Assembly: GCA_030248195.1 (NCBI GenBank)
Contig: JASAND010012734.1
Coordinates: 1-64,000, forward strand
DNA: 64,000 nucleotides
DNA from: Trissonchulus latispiculum
Taxonomy: Eukaryota; Nematoda; Enoplea; Enoplida; Ironidae
Direction of reading: 5' to 3'
Part shown: positions 1 to 12,035 of the stretch, one piece after another
Position numbering within the stretch: the stretch's first letter is position 1
Layout: every line of letters begins with the position of its first letter
Translations under genes and position numbers: made by a program
Notes under the pieces: generated by a model
Told to the model about the DNA's origin: nothing
Seen by the model: only the letters and a program-made list of their open reading frames with translations
The model's database searches: none

Positions 1-2220
1 GCCTCTTGCAGCCTTGCTTGGTCGAAGCCTTAGATGTTTTCACAGGTGAATGCTGAACGGACATTTATCTAAGAGTCGAGGGAAAATTACACGAAAGGTA
101 GATTCAACAATTAAACACGTACAAGTAATTAAAATAGAAAAGCGGGTTAAAAGAGAACACTTAAAAGAACAATTAAATAACTGACACAAGAAAAAATACC
201 AGGAGATCAAATCTGAGAAGTCACAAAACGAATACACTACTATAATGACAAAAGCGGAAAAGCAAGAGTACAACAATAAACTAGAACGAACGAGGGGAAA
301 TAAAAGGAAAGGTCGAAGACTGGCAGCCTAATGTAAAGTTGGAAGGGTATGGGCAACCAAGCTTTACGGGTGGAAACTGTGCGCGTATGGAAACGACGAA
401 CCTGGAGGAGACTTATGTTCCAGTCGACCTGGGCAGGATCTCGCCAAGAAATAAAGAAGCCTAACGAACTATTAAAGGAACTGACTAAAGGGGCAAATGA
501 CTGCCTAACTACTCAACTATGGAACGAACTTTGAATAAATTAAATACACGCTCAGTAAATAATTAGCCTACCTAAAATTGGAATTAACTCAAAGCCTACC
601 TACCGAGTATACAATTCTAACAAAAACCTAACTAAACACACCCTAATGGCTCAGCTACTGAGACCACATTTAATAAGAAAACAGGCAAAGGGAGAGACTC
701 CCGAAAATTACACAGACTGGTATAAGAAATTTTGACAATAGAACATTCATCAATAAGGCTTACAAAAACAGGGAAAAATTCAAACAAGTATACATTCTAA
801 GAAATAACTACAGTTAAACAGGACATGAATGAAATTTAGATACAGATAAAAGACAATTTACGCACACAGATTCAACCCAAAAATTATTTCAACCCTTTAT
901 GAAAACTACTATCTTAAATAATATTCCCTAAGCCGTCGCGGCTGACTAAACTAAATGACATGACATAATAGACCCCTTCTAAAAGTAAACAGCATTGTTA
1001 GTTATTAATTAAAAAGCAAATAAAACACCTTAACGCACCACTAGTAAATTTAGATCGACCCGCGAGGTCGCCTCGGAGCCTGCAACAGAAAATAAAAACA
1101 ATCAATGACTTACGTTACCCCGTGGGTCCAAGTTGAAAGGCAAAATAAACACTCTTGAAAGGTAAGGCCACAGAAGTAGACACGGCCGCACGCTAAAAAA
1201 ATTTAGACAAGACTGACTAGTTTTAAAATGAAGGCTGAAAGGACTAGTTTAGACGTGTGTTGGTGGAACGGGATTGGTTGATTTTTGAGACCGTCTTGCA
1301 GACCCGACTATGCGCTTCCACAAGGCTAGCTCAGCAGCGCCACCTAGTCGCTAAGTGGGCTGAATAAAACATAGCGCATTTTAACATTGTCACGAGCAGC
1401 AAATGATATCGTGCGCCAAGCAAGGATTCAATCTGATCATTATAATAGGTCTACTTTCTGAAGCAGAGAAGACAGCAAGACATTCTACCTCTTCGATACA
1501 GACAGATACTTACTGGAAGGCTAAACCGTTTGTAGCATACTGATACCACAAGTCACCAAAATTGCGGAAAAGTTTGTAATTTCAAAAGTTTCAGAATTGC
1601 TTAGACACTTGTCACTGGTCCTTAGGGTATTTATGCAGCTACAGTACCAGAGTATTATAATTGAAGTATATTAAGAATAATGTGCAATATCAGGAAACAG
1701 GATCTGCTAAAATCAGCGTAATAAACTGGTCTTACTGTCCGCGATGTAGCTCAGTAGCATGGGTCGTTACCAATATTGGAAACTCAGAGGTTCAATATCC
1801 TCCTTGGACTGCTGTCTCCACTCCACTTTATACAATCATGATTTTATCAAATATACATCAAATTAGCAAAGCTTCAGAAAAAGTACTTTATCTTGGCATA
1901 CCGTTGGAATGCCCATATGTTGTGTTTTTCTTCAAAATTTGGAATCGCTGTGTGAGGGCAGAACAGTGCAAAAGGATCTCAAACTATTTCCCTCTAAGGG
2001 CCCAATTTAACTATTCTCCCCAAATTGAATACTAAGGTATTCTCACATTACAGTTACCGTAGGACCCGGTGTAATATACAGAAATGGAACAGACAAAACA
2101 GAACAATTATTTCTTATCTATTTTTATCCTAATACTAATCATTTTAAAAACTTTGAATTTTAAAACGTGTTGAATTTTAAAATTATTTAATGGTTAACTT
2201 TTCATAAATTATTTAAGCTC
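1..2220. other. No recognisable gene
   Basis: AT-rich sequence with only short open frames and no convincing domain or exon chain. A tRNA-like stretch near 1741-1800 has an A-box-like and a B-box-like motif but does not fold as a good tRNA, so it is at most a decayed SINE. Confidence 0.4.
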
Positions 2221-2228
2221 ATGCATAC

Positions 2229-3395
2229 CAGAGATGAAACCGGGTCACTATTTGCTGACCCGGTGACCCGGTGACCCGGTCGACCCCTGACCCGGTGACC
2301 CGATGACCCGGTGACCCGGTATTTCTTAAAATTCAGATTTAAGCTTGGAAAAAATTAAAAATACTTATATTGGGGTGTGGTGAATGTTTTTTACCTTTTT
2401 GGACATTGTTGGTGGTGTCCAAAGTAAGAAGTTGGGCAAAATTTTTGCTTTCCTTCAAGCACGTTGTAGGAAGGAAAGTATGTAAATATTGTAAGTAAGC
2501 CGGAAAAATCAAAAATGATTTGCTACGATTTCGCATTGAATATAATGTGAAGTTAACTACATAGATTTTTGAATGAAACAAATTGGAACAGAATATTTTG
2601 CCTAAGCCATCACATCATCTAATTCCAATTATAGAGCTTAACATTAGCACTTTTGCGTTTTATCATTATATATTTTAGTAAAATATTTTATTTAGTTGTA
2701 TGGTTGAGGTTTCACTCAGCGAAGATGAAATATTCTTGCTTATGGCTAGGATTCAGACAATATATTCTATTAATAAAATCAATCACAAGTCCATTAGTTC
2801 CAAAGTATAGTAAGCCATAACAATAGCCAAAAAATGCAAAGCAAAACTCAGAATCTGTAAAACGTATTTTGCTGTTTTGCTGAGATTTTCCTTCTTAACG
2901 AGATTTGAACACACAGTCTGACCCTTCCCTCCAAAAATGATAGTTGCAGCGACAAATCACTGATAGTAGATGGAGCGTGGAGAATTTCAGATTTTAAAAT
3001 AAAGATTTCAGACGCTCAGGACGCGTGTAATAATTTTCATTTTCTAGTTAAGATTCAACGCAATCATTGTAGTTTCTAACCTATCTAAGCTTGACATGAC
3101 ATTACAAATATTATGAGGATACTACTACAGCGACAAGTATTTAAAAAAACTACACGATTGCATAAGCTAAGAATATTTATGTTGCTAGTTTTTGAGTAAT
3201 TTTTGAAATTTTCAGTTGGCAAAAACTGGTAAAAACTCTGAAATATATGACATAACAGCAAAAAATTCCTCCAATCAGAAATACCGGGTCAAGACCGGGT
3301 CAGAGCTCCTGACCCGGTGACCCGGTGACCCGGTCCATATAGTGACCCGAACTGACCCGGTGACCCGGTGACCCGGTGACCCGGTTTCATCTCTG
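2229..3395. mobile_element. Non-autonomous hAT-type element with CCGGGTCA iterons
   Basis: The ends are inverted copies of CAGAGATGAAACCGGGTCA, and the 8 bases ATGCATAC stand directly outside both ends (2221-2228 and 3396-3403). An 8-bp target duplication and a CAGAG-type terminus fit the hAT superfamily. Inside each end lie clustered copies of the 8-mer GACCCGGT (about 2259-2320 and 3285-3385), like the subterminal repeats that hAT transposases bind. The middle has no transposase frame, so it would depend on an enzyme supplied elsewhere. The intact duplication suggests a fairly recent insertion. Confidence 0.88.
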
Positions 3396-3598
3396 ATGCA
3401 TACTAATTGCGATTGAAGCATTCAAATTATAGAACTTACTGGAACCATTAAAAATTTTCAAAATGCTTTTTCAATTATACCATTTAAAAACTAAACAAAT
3501 TGACTCATTTTTTATTGTGGACACCCCAGAATTCTTCAGGTAACATCCATAACCTTGCTTTCTACCACTGGCAGCATTTTAATACAAATGACCCCAAT

Positions 3599-3638
3599 TT
3601 AACTATTCCCCCCAAATCATCTGGGGGGGGATAGTTAA
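3599..3638. repeat. Short hairpin with C and G runs
   Basis: TTAACTATTCCCCCC is followed after about 10 bases by its near-complement ending in ATAGTTAA, giving a strong hairpin. A half copy of the left arm occurs near 2008-2022. No function can be assigned. Confidence 0.5.
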
Positions 3639-3739
3639 AAAGATCCCGGCCAAAAAATACCAAATAATCCACTGGAAGAAGATATCACACAAAGGTGAGC
3701 AGCGGCTTCTTTATTTAATTAAAGTGACAATTGGTTAAT

Positions 3740-4378
3740 CAGTGGCGTAGCCAGGAAACATGTTTGGGGGACATCCAAACATTTTTAACATCTACCCTTG
3801 CTTTTCAAAATCGTTATTCAGCTTGTTTCAGGCTTTTTTCGGATCACTTATATTTGTATAAGTTGTGACAACTGAACTTGTTGAAAGTTTCAGAGGTATA
3901 TACATGTATATAAATGTAGCAGCTACGTGGGATGTCTAGTTGTAAATATTTTGTAAATTGCAATAAAAGTCATAATGAAAACGTTTCTAATTATCATATT
4001 TTGCTATTTTAAATTCCTGTAAAAATTCGATTACTGAAACGATTTTTGAACAACAATTTCTACATACTTGTTAGATCATAAGTGCAAAATGTTCGATCTT
4101 TAACTAAAACAGTCGGGGATCTGGGGGTGGCAGCCCCCAGCTAAAAGCCAGACCTTTTTAGAAAATGGCAGGATTGAAACCTAGTTTTTTCAGAACAAAT
4201 TTTGTAGAAATTTTAGAAAATTTAGCAGTGTATTTTGATGTACAAACAAGTTTTTCCTGAGTTAATTAATAAAATTCGCGCGCTTTATAAAATTTCCCCG
4301 ACAAGGCAAATTTTCCGGGGGCCAAATTGGCTTCGGGGATGAGAATCCCCCCTCTGCCCCCCCCTGCCTACGCCCCTG
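3740..4378. mobile_element. Second hAT-type non-autonomous element
   Basis: It begins CAGTGGCGTAGCCAGG and ends with the inverse, CCTGCCTACGCCCCTG. The flanks TGGTTAAT (3732-3739) and TGGTTAGT (4379-4386) match at 7 of 8 positions, as expected for a slightly decayed hAT target duplication. The element is 639 bp and has no coding frame. The terminus differs from that of the 2229-3395 element, so it is another family. Confidence 0.82.
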
Positions 4379-4424
4379 TGGTTAGTGCTAAATTACAACC
4401 GTAGGAACTTGAATGATATGTATT

Positions 4425-4600
4425 GATGCTTCAGTCACTCAGAGTGAAACTAAAACTGGGTTTCTTTTTCTATAGGTTTCAGATCTAGTCACTGAAAATG
4501 AAACGTAAATTGAAACTATTTTGAAACGAAAACTGAAACTAAAAGTAAACGTATTTTAGGCAGTCAACTGAAAATCAAAATGAAACTAAATAGGTTTATG
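4425..4600. repeat. Degenerate CAGTTT-type hexamer repeat
   Basis: Loose repeats of GAAACT / AGTTTC surround a CAGTCACT motif. The same motif family, denser and inverted, recurs at 58583-59037, so this is a dispersed repeat rather than a chance tract. Confidence 0.5.
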
Positions 4601-5339
4601 TAAAAAACTGAAATTCGAGTTGGAATGTAAGTTTTAGTCTTTTCCCGAAATAACACCGAACGTGAACGCAGAACCTAACTTCAAGCCAAATCGGTAAGAC
4701 TTCTGCAAATCCTAAAATAGATCTTGTTTTTATATAGGTACACCAGATCCTGATCAGGAACGGATTAATTAAATTCAATATTCAATGTATATTAATTTCT
4801 CAACCTTAAAATACCAAGCACTCCCTTGAACTCCAATAATTCTGTACTTTTCCTCATTGAACCTGATACTAGAATAGTTCCTGCTGCAGTTCCTGGTGTT
4901 CAGACACCATGCTTAAATAGCGATAACGAATAAATATCAACCAAATTTATAAATGTATTTGTTTATTGGGATGCCGTTTAAGTCTTAATTAATTAGTTTT
5001 CAACCAGAAATTTTCTAGGCACTGACATATATTAAAGTGAATTTCAAATAATTTTTACATGTGTCGATGACAAATTTCACAGGAATGCTACAGTGGAGCT
5101 GTATTTGAAGGTTCACTACGTATGCCTGAGCGGACGGGCAGCTGTATACTTAGAAATTTGTGTGTGTAAAAATTAAAAAATAAGTTAAATTTTTGATGAT
5201 TTTATTGTGAAAATGCTAAAACTTCTCATTTTTAGTAGTTCTGTAGTATAAATTATAATGTGGTTGATCCTACAAAACTGTTCTTTACTTTTACTAGAAT
5301 CTGCTAATCCTTAATGAGCGGACGGGAAGCAGACCGGCT

Positions 5340-5744
5340 AATAATAATAATAATAATAATATAATTTTTAATGTCGTGCAGTATATGTGCTGGTTTACAT
5401 ACAACGACAGAAAGGTCACAAAATATCCAACATATTTTGTTCTATATATTTTGCATAGACATTAATGCTTTCACTGCGTTTGATGCTTTTCTCATATATT
5501 CAGTTCTAAAATTAGTCGAAAGAGACCATCCGAGCAACTTCAATGTTTTTGAGACCAAATATCTTTCCCTTTCAGATTTAGGAAAGTTGGCTGGGTTGAC
5601 TGACTTGATATTTTCAAAAATTGCGTTTTCTCTACATTGAGCGTCATGTAGTTTTTATCCAAGTAGCGGGAGACGTCATCGAAGTCAGCCTCCAGACTGC
5701 TTGTGAGCGCTGGAATAGTGTTGCGTGTCATCGCACATTTTCCG
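5340..5744 (-). pseudogene. LINE reverse transcriptase remnant with (ATT)n tail
   Basis: Read on the minus strand from about 5735, the frame carries the end of a non-LTR reverse transcriptase palm: an L..DF..V..YL...YMTLN..KTQFL pattern, as in CR1/Jockey-like elements. The frame soon breaks. The minus-strand 3' side ends in a TAA/ATT microsatellite (5340-5362), a typical simple-repeat tail. The upstream part is missing and is replaced by a family B fragment. It is dead and belongs with the truncated LINE at 6306-6724. Confidence 0.6.
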
Positions 5745-6010
5745 GATTTTCTGGAGTATTGAGACTTGTTGAGCCAAATCCAAAAAAATGACCCTCGGCC
5801 CACACGTCCTTCATATCATGGCACAAAAAGCAATTTTGGTTAATTTTGCTAATTTTGCTATTTTCGTAAGCTCATGTGAATGTACAGATCATAAACTTTG
5901 TAATAAACGATGTATAAAGCTCTTTCCAACTCGTAAAAAATTGCGAGAGTTATAGCGTTTCGAAAAATCATCACAAAAGCACTGCACAAAATGATATCAT
6001 TACCAGCACC
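5745..6010 (+). mobile_element. Family B TTAA element, truncated copy
   Basis: This stretch aligns by eye with the right-hand end of the 12036-12882 element: both contain GAGCCAAATCCAAA, then a CCTCGGCCCA block, then ATCATGGCACAAAAAG, then CACTGCACAAAA, and end in CACC at a TTAA. The right boundary TTAA (6011-6014) is shared with the start of a family A element. Confidence 0.6.
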
Positions 6011-6014
6011 TTAA

Positions 6015-7435
6015 GGTGGTGTTTCCTTTTGTGCACATATTATTGGTCGACGGTTCAAATCAAGACGATATTTGATGAATCTTTCCAAAATAAGTGCTTT
6101 TAGTATTCTAACACTCGCCGCGTAATCCCGCTTCAAAACTTTGACGTCCCGATCAAGTCCGTTTTTGCCGATTTTTGCCAATTAGACAGTAGCTGCATAG
6201 CTATCATTACATTCATTCGAAAGATCTTGTTGAGGTCTACATTTTTGCTTTTTGAAGTACTTTTCTGGCTTTTCTCTATAGTGAGATATAGCTGATTTTC
6301 TTATTGTAATGTTTGTTTGTTTAATGCCAGAGGAACAGGTACAAAAAGTAAACAATAGGTACATAACAAGTCTACGCAAAAATAAGAAAACAACCTGCAA
6401 TCTGAGGTAGTGGCAGAGCCGTAGTCAAACTGCTCCTGACGCCACACCTTTCAAAAGCATAGACAAGTCATAAGTAGACAGTTGATCTTTGAAGCTATCT
6501 AGTGAACTTGACATTACTATATTCTGACTTCTGAGGTAAAGTATTCCAAATAGGAACAACTTTATTGGAAAAAAGCTTGATCTGCACAGAATTTTAAAAT
6601 AATTTCCATACAATTTTAGGCTATGGCCATGATTTGACGTTAGAGGTGCTTTGCTGAAAAGCCTTCAATATCCGTTAAATAATTTAGAATCTTATAAACC
6701 ATTATAAGATCTTTTCTTAGACGCATTTTGGCGTTGAAAACTTGTCATTTTTGCAGAAATCAAATAATCCGCCATTCTTGAACTATGCAAGCTAAAATAA
6801 AACTTTAATAAAATTAAACTAAACGTGTCAATTTGAAGGTCTCGTCGTCTATTCGTGACATTGTGATCTTCTAAATGCTATCCCGTATGCTGCTATCATA
6901 AAAAGTAGTTTTTGCAAAAACATGACCAAATATTTTCCAGCGATTGTGGAGCATTTACTATGCAAGCTAGAGGGGTACCACTTATATGGTGTTTTACACA
7001 AAAATACCCAGGGACCCTTTTTAGTTGTTTTTTGTTTTAGTTTTTTTAGTTTAGTTGCTGCTTTGGAGCTAAAGTGGTCGCTTGCCAAAGTTGGGAAAAG
7101 TAGGAAAAATCCAGGTTGCGTATACATTTTAGTTAATTTCTTTATACCGAAGAGCGGTTTCATAATAATTTTAAAAGGGTCCCCAGCTGTTTGATAGTGG
7201 AATCGTATTATGTGGCCGACGCCCCACGAAAAAAATTACTTTAGTCTGCACAAAATCTAAAAAATTAAATTACTTCGAAAATGCAGAAAAATAAGTTCCG
7301 AGAAGTAAAGTTAGGTTCACTGCATTAGAAAGAGAACACGTTAAGCTCCATTTTGATATAAAAATGGCTTCTTAACTCTAAGGAATGGACGAGTAAAACT
7401 GTTCAAAGTTGATGTCTCCAAAAGGCATCACCACC
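6015..7435 (+). mobile_element. Family A TTAA element interrupted by a LINE
   Basis: It starts GGTGGTGTTTCCTTTTG after TTAA and ends CAAAAGGCATCACCACC before TTTT, the degraded second target copy. It aligns along its length with the 982-bp copy at 19119-20100 and the copy at 51119-52088, but is about 420 bp longer because a LINE fragment sits between the family's TTTTCTTATT and TTTTGGCGTTG blocks. It has no transposase. Open frames here, such as one over 6849-7163, are not conserved between copies. Confidence 0.75.
6306..6724 (-). pseudogene. 5'-truncated LINE 3' end
   Basis: On the minus strand the translation gives RLRKDLIMVYKILN, then SLKLYGNYFKILCRSSFF, then NIVMSSSLDSFKDQL. These are the conserved C-terminal blocks of CR1/Jockey-type reverse transcriptase proteins (RRLRGDLIEVYKIL; RT.LRK.FFS.RV...WN.LP..VV.A.SL..FK..L). 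It is inserted in a family A element and is truncated at its 5' side. Confidence 0.68.
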
Positions 7436-8365
7436 TTTTGCTGGCTTAGCAACAGTACCAAGATCCTAAACTGATAACACGGCAGTCGCGAAGTCGGGAC
7501 TATTGTTGACTTTGCTGTTTAACCTGCAACAGCAAACGAACCACGTTTCCAGCGTTTATCATTTATCGATGGCACAGTCGGAGCCAGGCTTAACTAAGCT
7601 ATACTCAGCTGATGACAGAAATCCAAGCTTCTTTCTCGGAAAACGGTAACTTTTTGAATTAACCCTATACTTTATGTCATATCGTGCAACCCTAGTGTTA
7701 ACCCTGTGTTGTAAAACGCCTGTACTGTACACTTTTAGTATTCAGTTCAACATTACACAGTTGACGACGGTTCTGACGTGATCTGACCCAAGCAGAGAAC
7801 CATCACTAGCGATATGTCTCTGGTTGGGTACAGCAGATAAACCAGCGCCCTGTCGCTGTAGCAAAGAGTTCAAGAGAAAAGCATTTAAGCCGTCGATGCT
7901 CAATAACCTCGCTTCCTTTGAACTTTGGAAAAACTGAACCAGTTTGCAGAGTTTTGCAAGGTGACAGCAAGGTCAAAGTGGTATTCTGTTTCTATTGCAT
8001 AAGGGGGCGCTTCCATTATCGGGACTAGAGACGTGAACTTTGAACAACCAATAGTTCAAATTTAGATAAATCCTAAGTGAATCTATCTTTTTGGTTGCTG
8101 ACACCACGTGATTGGATAGCTACCATCTTGGCTTAGAAAACTGAAATTATATTTAAACTTCATTTCATAAATTTGAATGTGCTAAGTGAAAGAGCATCAA
8201 AAGAGCTTTAAAGTTATATGCATATCTCTTATGTACGCGGTTTCTATTAAAAGTTACTAGCGGTTGAATGAATATATGGCAAAAGCTTTGATCATTCCCA
8301 TAGCTTATGGCGTCTTTTCGATCCACTACAATGTGATGCGGCTGCGCATTTGAAGAATTATTCTA
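7436..8365. other. No feature recognised
   Basis: About 930 bp of unique-looking AT-rich sequence. No exon with convincing splice sites or domain pattern was seen on either strand. Confidence 0.4.
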
Positions 8366-8819
8366 CAGCCACGTCGGAATTTTAGGGGAAAGAAAAAGAA
8401 AGAAAATGAGAAGATTTTCTTTAAATAAAGAAAAAGAAAAAGAAATTTGGCTTCAATTTTCTTTAATTTAAAGAAAATGGCACAGAAAAATGGCTTCCTT
8501 CTAGTTTAGTTTCATAGTCTCTTTCTGCTTTACCCAAAGTACGTCTCAGAGAGATTGACAGCTGTTACTCTTGTAACATATGCATTCATAGCATAGACCA
8601 CATACATTAAAGCAAGCAGGAGTCCTTTCGCAAGGGGTCACTAGGCTGGGTTGCTTACGCAAAATTGACTGACAGCTGAAACCTGTGACAGCCTAATGAC
8701 TCTTTCTTCTTTAAAGAAAAAGAAAATAGAGTCCAAATTTTTTCTTTCGCAAGAAAAAGAAAAAGAAAATGGAAAGAAAATTTAAAGAAAATTTTTCCCC
8801 TAAAATAACGGCGTGGCTG
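8366..8819. mobile_element. TA-flanked inverted-repeat element with purine tracts
   Basis: The left end is CAGCCACGTCG then ATTTTAGGGG; the right end is the inverse, CCCCTAAAATAACGGCGTGGCTG, and both lie next to TA (8364-8365 and 8820-8821). Subterminal AAAGAAAAAGAAA tracts are present inside both ends. A TA duplication is typical of Tc1/mariner and related elements. At 454 bp with no coding frame it is a MITE. Confidence 0.68.
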
Positions 8820-8821
8820 TA

Positions 8822-10850
8822 AGATAATCTTTAGAATATGTTTATAATATTAGCTGTAAAATTCAGTGTAACCAAAATTTGTCATTTTTATTCCTGTTGG
8901 AGCAGGAATGTATAAAAAGGAAACATGTATGTTTAGTGCACTGTGAGTCATTTCTCTATTTTGAAGCTATATCTCCAACACAGGACTAGCTTAGGTCAGA
9001 TTTTTCGCATTCGGATTAGGCAAATTAGGTTCTGGAGCATATTTAAGCAGCAGAACTGAGAGCCTTCGCGCAGGCTTCGGCTGTCAGCAATCAAAACGAT
9101 TGCAGATTTTTGAGCACCAGTGTTGCTTGGGAGCTACACATGGTGCATTAGGCAATTAGATAAGGTACTAGCTTGCCCTGGACATCACAAGTTCAGCCCA
9201 ATCATGGCATGGCAAGCATAGGAATGACTCCCTGCTCCCTGGTGACAATAGAGTTCATCAAGAATTGGGGAAAAATTAAGCAGCGGAATGAAAAGTAATA
9301 GAAATTTTGTGCACAAGAATTTGTTTCCTTTTTATTTGGAAGAAGTAAGTTTATCAACTGTACTGCTGAACCCGATGATGTTAACTAATTATATTGTGTT
9401 ATGCTGAGGAAGGTGGTCTGATAAGAAAGCAATAACATTTAGTGAGATTTCAAATGATAACAGTAGTTCAATATCAAAAGAAATAAAGGTAATTCAAGTG
9501 AAATTGTAAACCAAATCTGCAACTTCCAATGCTTAAAAGACCTTACGACAAAGACGATTATGCAATAGAATAAAAACAGGTCTACAAAGGAATACTGTCC
9601 CTTTTGGGGTCTGCTTGTTAACGATTAGAACAACCTTTGGTATATGAACTAGCTGTATCCATTAGTCCTTAACCGTTATGGTGCACAGCTTGAAATAAAT
9701 ATGAGGTTTTCGACATGGACATAAGTCTAAGATCAGTCTATACGAAATAATAATCGCCGACCAGTGTTGGTGCATAGTATTTGGTTAATCTTTTAACAGA
9801 TCTTGTGGCCCTAGTGTAATCTCCACAACTTAGCAGCTGGCAACCAACAAATACATGCAGACCGACTCTTTTCCGTGGCTAAAATCGCACAATGGGGAGG
9901 GCATGCTTGAACTCCCCTGTGCCCTGACTCTTGACTTTTGAAATATCAGGCAGGAAAATGAACAATCTGGACGGATTCAAGATAAGTGATCCAGTTTTAC
10001 TTTTTTAAACAACCAGCAATAGTGAGATTGGAAACAATTGCTAAGGGAAGAACTTAACAAAGTAAATGCCGGTAGTTAGGGAATTTTACTATATGCTAGA
10101 ATTCTGGCACAAGGCTTGGGGGGTGAAAAAGGTCACCCCGGGTCTTTTGTTGAACTAAATTTGATTCTTTATTTTTTATTTCTTTAATTCTTTATTTAAT
10201 AAATTGACATGACTTCAACGCACGTATACGCTATCGTTCCAGGCTGACCAGAGGGGGAAGGTATCCTAGACATTTATGTCGGCGCAAATACAAAATTTTC
10301 CCCTATTTATGGTCCAGTGGGTCCAGTTTCCTATTTTCGATTCGTGTTTGGTACCTACCGGTGCCATTTCTAGCTTGATCCCCACTTATCAACAATTAAC
10401 CGAAATTTAAGGGGCGGCCGCCTAGGGGTGGAACTGCCGAGGTGCGTTCATCAGACAGCCGGTGATGGACAAATCTCAAGCCTTGTTCAACGCCTCGGGT
10501 AATTGTAAGGACAGTTATTCGGTGTCAGCTATTCCCCCCAGTCAAATTCATGGAAATTATTACCGAGCTGACACTACTCCTAATCGGTTTAGAACCAACT
10601 GCAGTGGGGCGTACGGAAAAAATTGCTTATGGCAAATTAAAAACTGATCGTTCGAAAATGAGTTCGACAGTGTTTTTCAGGATTCTTTTGTGTTGGATTT
10701 AACTTATGAAATACACTATGCAACTTTTTTAAAAACATAGTATATGCGCAAATAGTGTGCGATTAGTGCGAAATTTTCCTAATGAATTTTCTCCTAAATC
10801 TTTAACCAAATTCGCTGAAATTTTTCATGTACAGCTACTTTCTTATTTGA
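8822..10850. other. No gene recognised
   Basis: Two kilobases of AT-rich sequence. The frame over 10462-10647 (61 codons) has no domain pattern and was not accepted. Confidence 0.4.
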
Positions 10851-10854
10851 GTCC

Positions 10855-10935
10855 AAAGAAGAAGAAATTTTCACGAAAGAACGAAAGAAAGAAAGAAAAT
10901 AAAAGAAAAAGGAAGGAAGAAAGAAAGAAAGCCCC
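10855..10935. repeat. Purine-rich GAAA/GGAA tract
   Basis: Imperfect GAAA and GGAA repeats on the plus strand. The Lys/Arg-rich open frame across it is produced by the repeat. Confidence 0.8.
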
Positions 10936-11019
10936 TGGAGTCCCTCAGCTCGCTTGACTTAAACTTATCTTCCTCTACTATACTACGCATATGTACAATG
11001 GCTAGGCTTGTGTGTTAAA

Positions 11020-11664
11020 CCAAGAGTTTATAATAGGAAGAGTAAGACACTCAACTCTTCCCAATAGAATAAGCTTGTAATATGCTCGAAACATTAAGGC
11101 CGAAAACTCGGGGGGGGACTTCTCAGCGTGTAAACATACAACGCTGACATTTTTCAAAAATGGGCGTTTTCGACAAATTAAATACTATATTACTTGAGCT
11201 AAGAACATCATAGAGCAGTAATTTTTATATCATTATGTTGCGTAGAACGAGATCTTTTAACGATGTAAAAATTATGTAGTTAGCTTCAAGCAATCTCTTA
11301 CAAAACCGGCAATAACATCCTCTCCACGAAAATGGTAGGAATTTCACCATTTCTTCAAAATGGCTTACGTTGTTGCCGGATTTGTAAGAGATTGCCTCAC
11401 CCTAACTACATAATTTTGATATCGTTAAAAAGATCTCATTCTACGCAACATAATGATGTAAACACTATTGCTGTACAATTTTCTTAGCTCAAGTTATAGT
11501 ATTTAATTTGTCGAAAACGCCCGTTTTTGAAAAATGTCAGCGTTGTATGTTTACACGGTGAGAAGCCCCTCCCCGAGATTTCAGCCTTAATGTTTCAAGC
11601 ATATTGCAGGCTTATTCTATTAGGAAGAGCTGAGTGTCTTACTCTTCCTATTATAAACTCTTGG
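11020..11664. mobile_element. Foldback element with about 300-bp arms
   Basis: The left half and the reverse complement of the right half match from CCAAGAGTTTATAATAGG inward, through an ACATACAACGCTGAC block and the GTAAGAGATTG blocks, with only a short centre. TTAAA stands directly outside both ends (11015-11019 and 11665-11669). At 645 bp with no coding frame, it would form one large hairpin. The TTAA-type target links it loosely to the TTAA families in this window. Confidence 0.75.
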
Positions 11665-11700
11665 TTAAACTGACCTTTATAATAAGAAATTTGGCTGTTT

Positions 11701-11780
11701 CTTTCTTTCTTTGTTTAAAGAAAGAAAGAAAGAAAGAAAGAAAGAAAAAGAAAGAAAGAAAAGAAAGAAAGAAAGAAACT
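11701..11780. repeat. (GAAA)n microsatellite
   Basis: A short TTTC run is followed by a run of AAAG/GAAA units, lying just outside the foldback element. A purine tract of similar type lies on the other side. Confidence 0.9.
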
Positions 11781-12035
11781 TTCTTTCCACTTAAATTTGA
11801 CTTTAACTGTACGTTTATTGTAGAAGTACGCAGGTGTAATTTTTCAGTTTTTAATTTCCATCCAGCCGTTAATGAGTGACACCGTTTTGAAAATTTAAAT
11901 TTATCCCTGTTGCGAAATTAGCAAGCCAAGCACTAGATTCTTCAAATTCTGCACATTGCTAGTATTTAGCAACAAGCTACCATTCCTGAAATGAATTAAG
12001 GAGAACCGTTCCCGGTAATGCCAGCGCACCCTTAA

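Noticed and set aside
1735..1805. tRNA-like sequence with A-box and B-box motifs
   Set aside because: The acceptor stem nearly pairs but the D and anticodon arms do not fold properly; at most a decayed SINE head.
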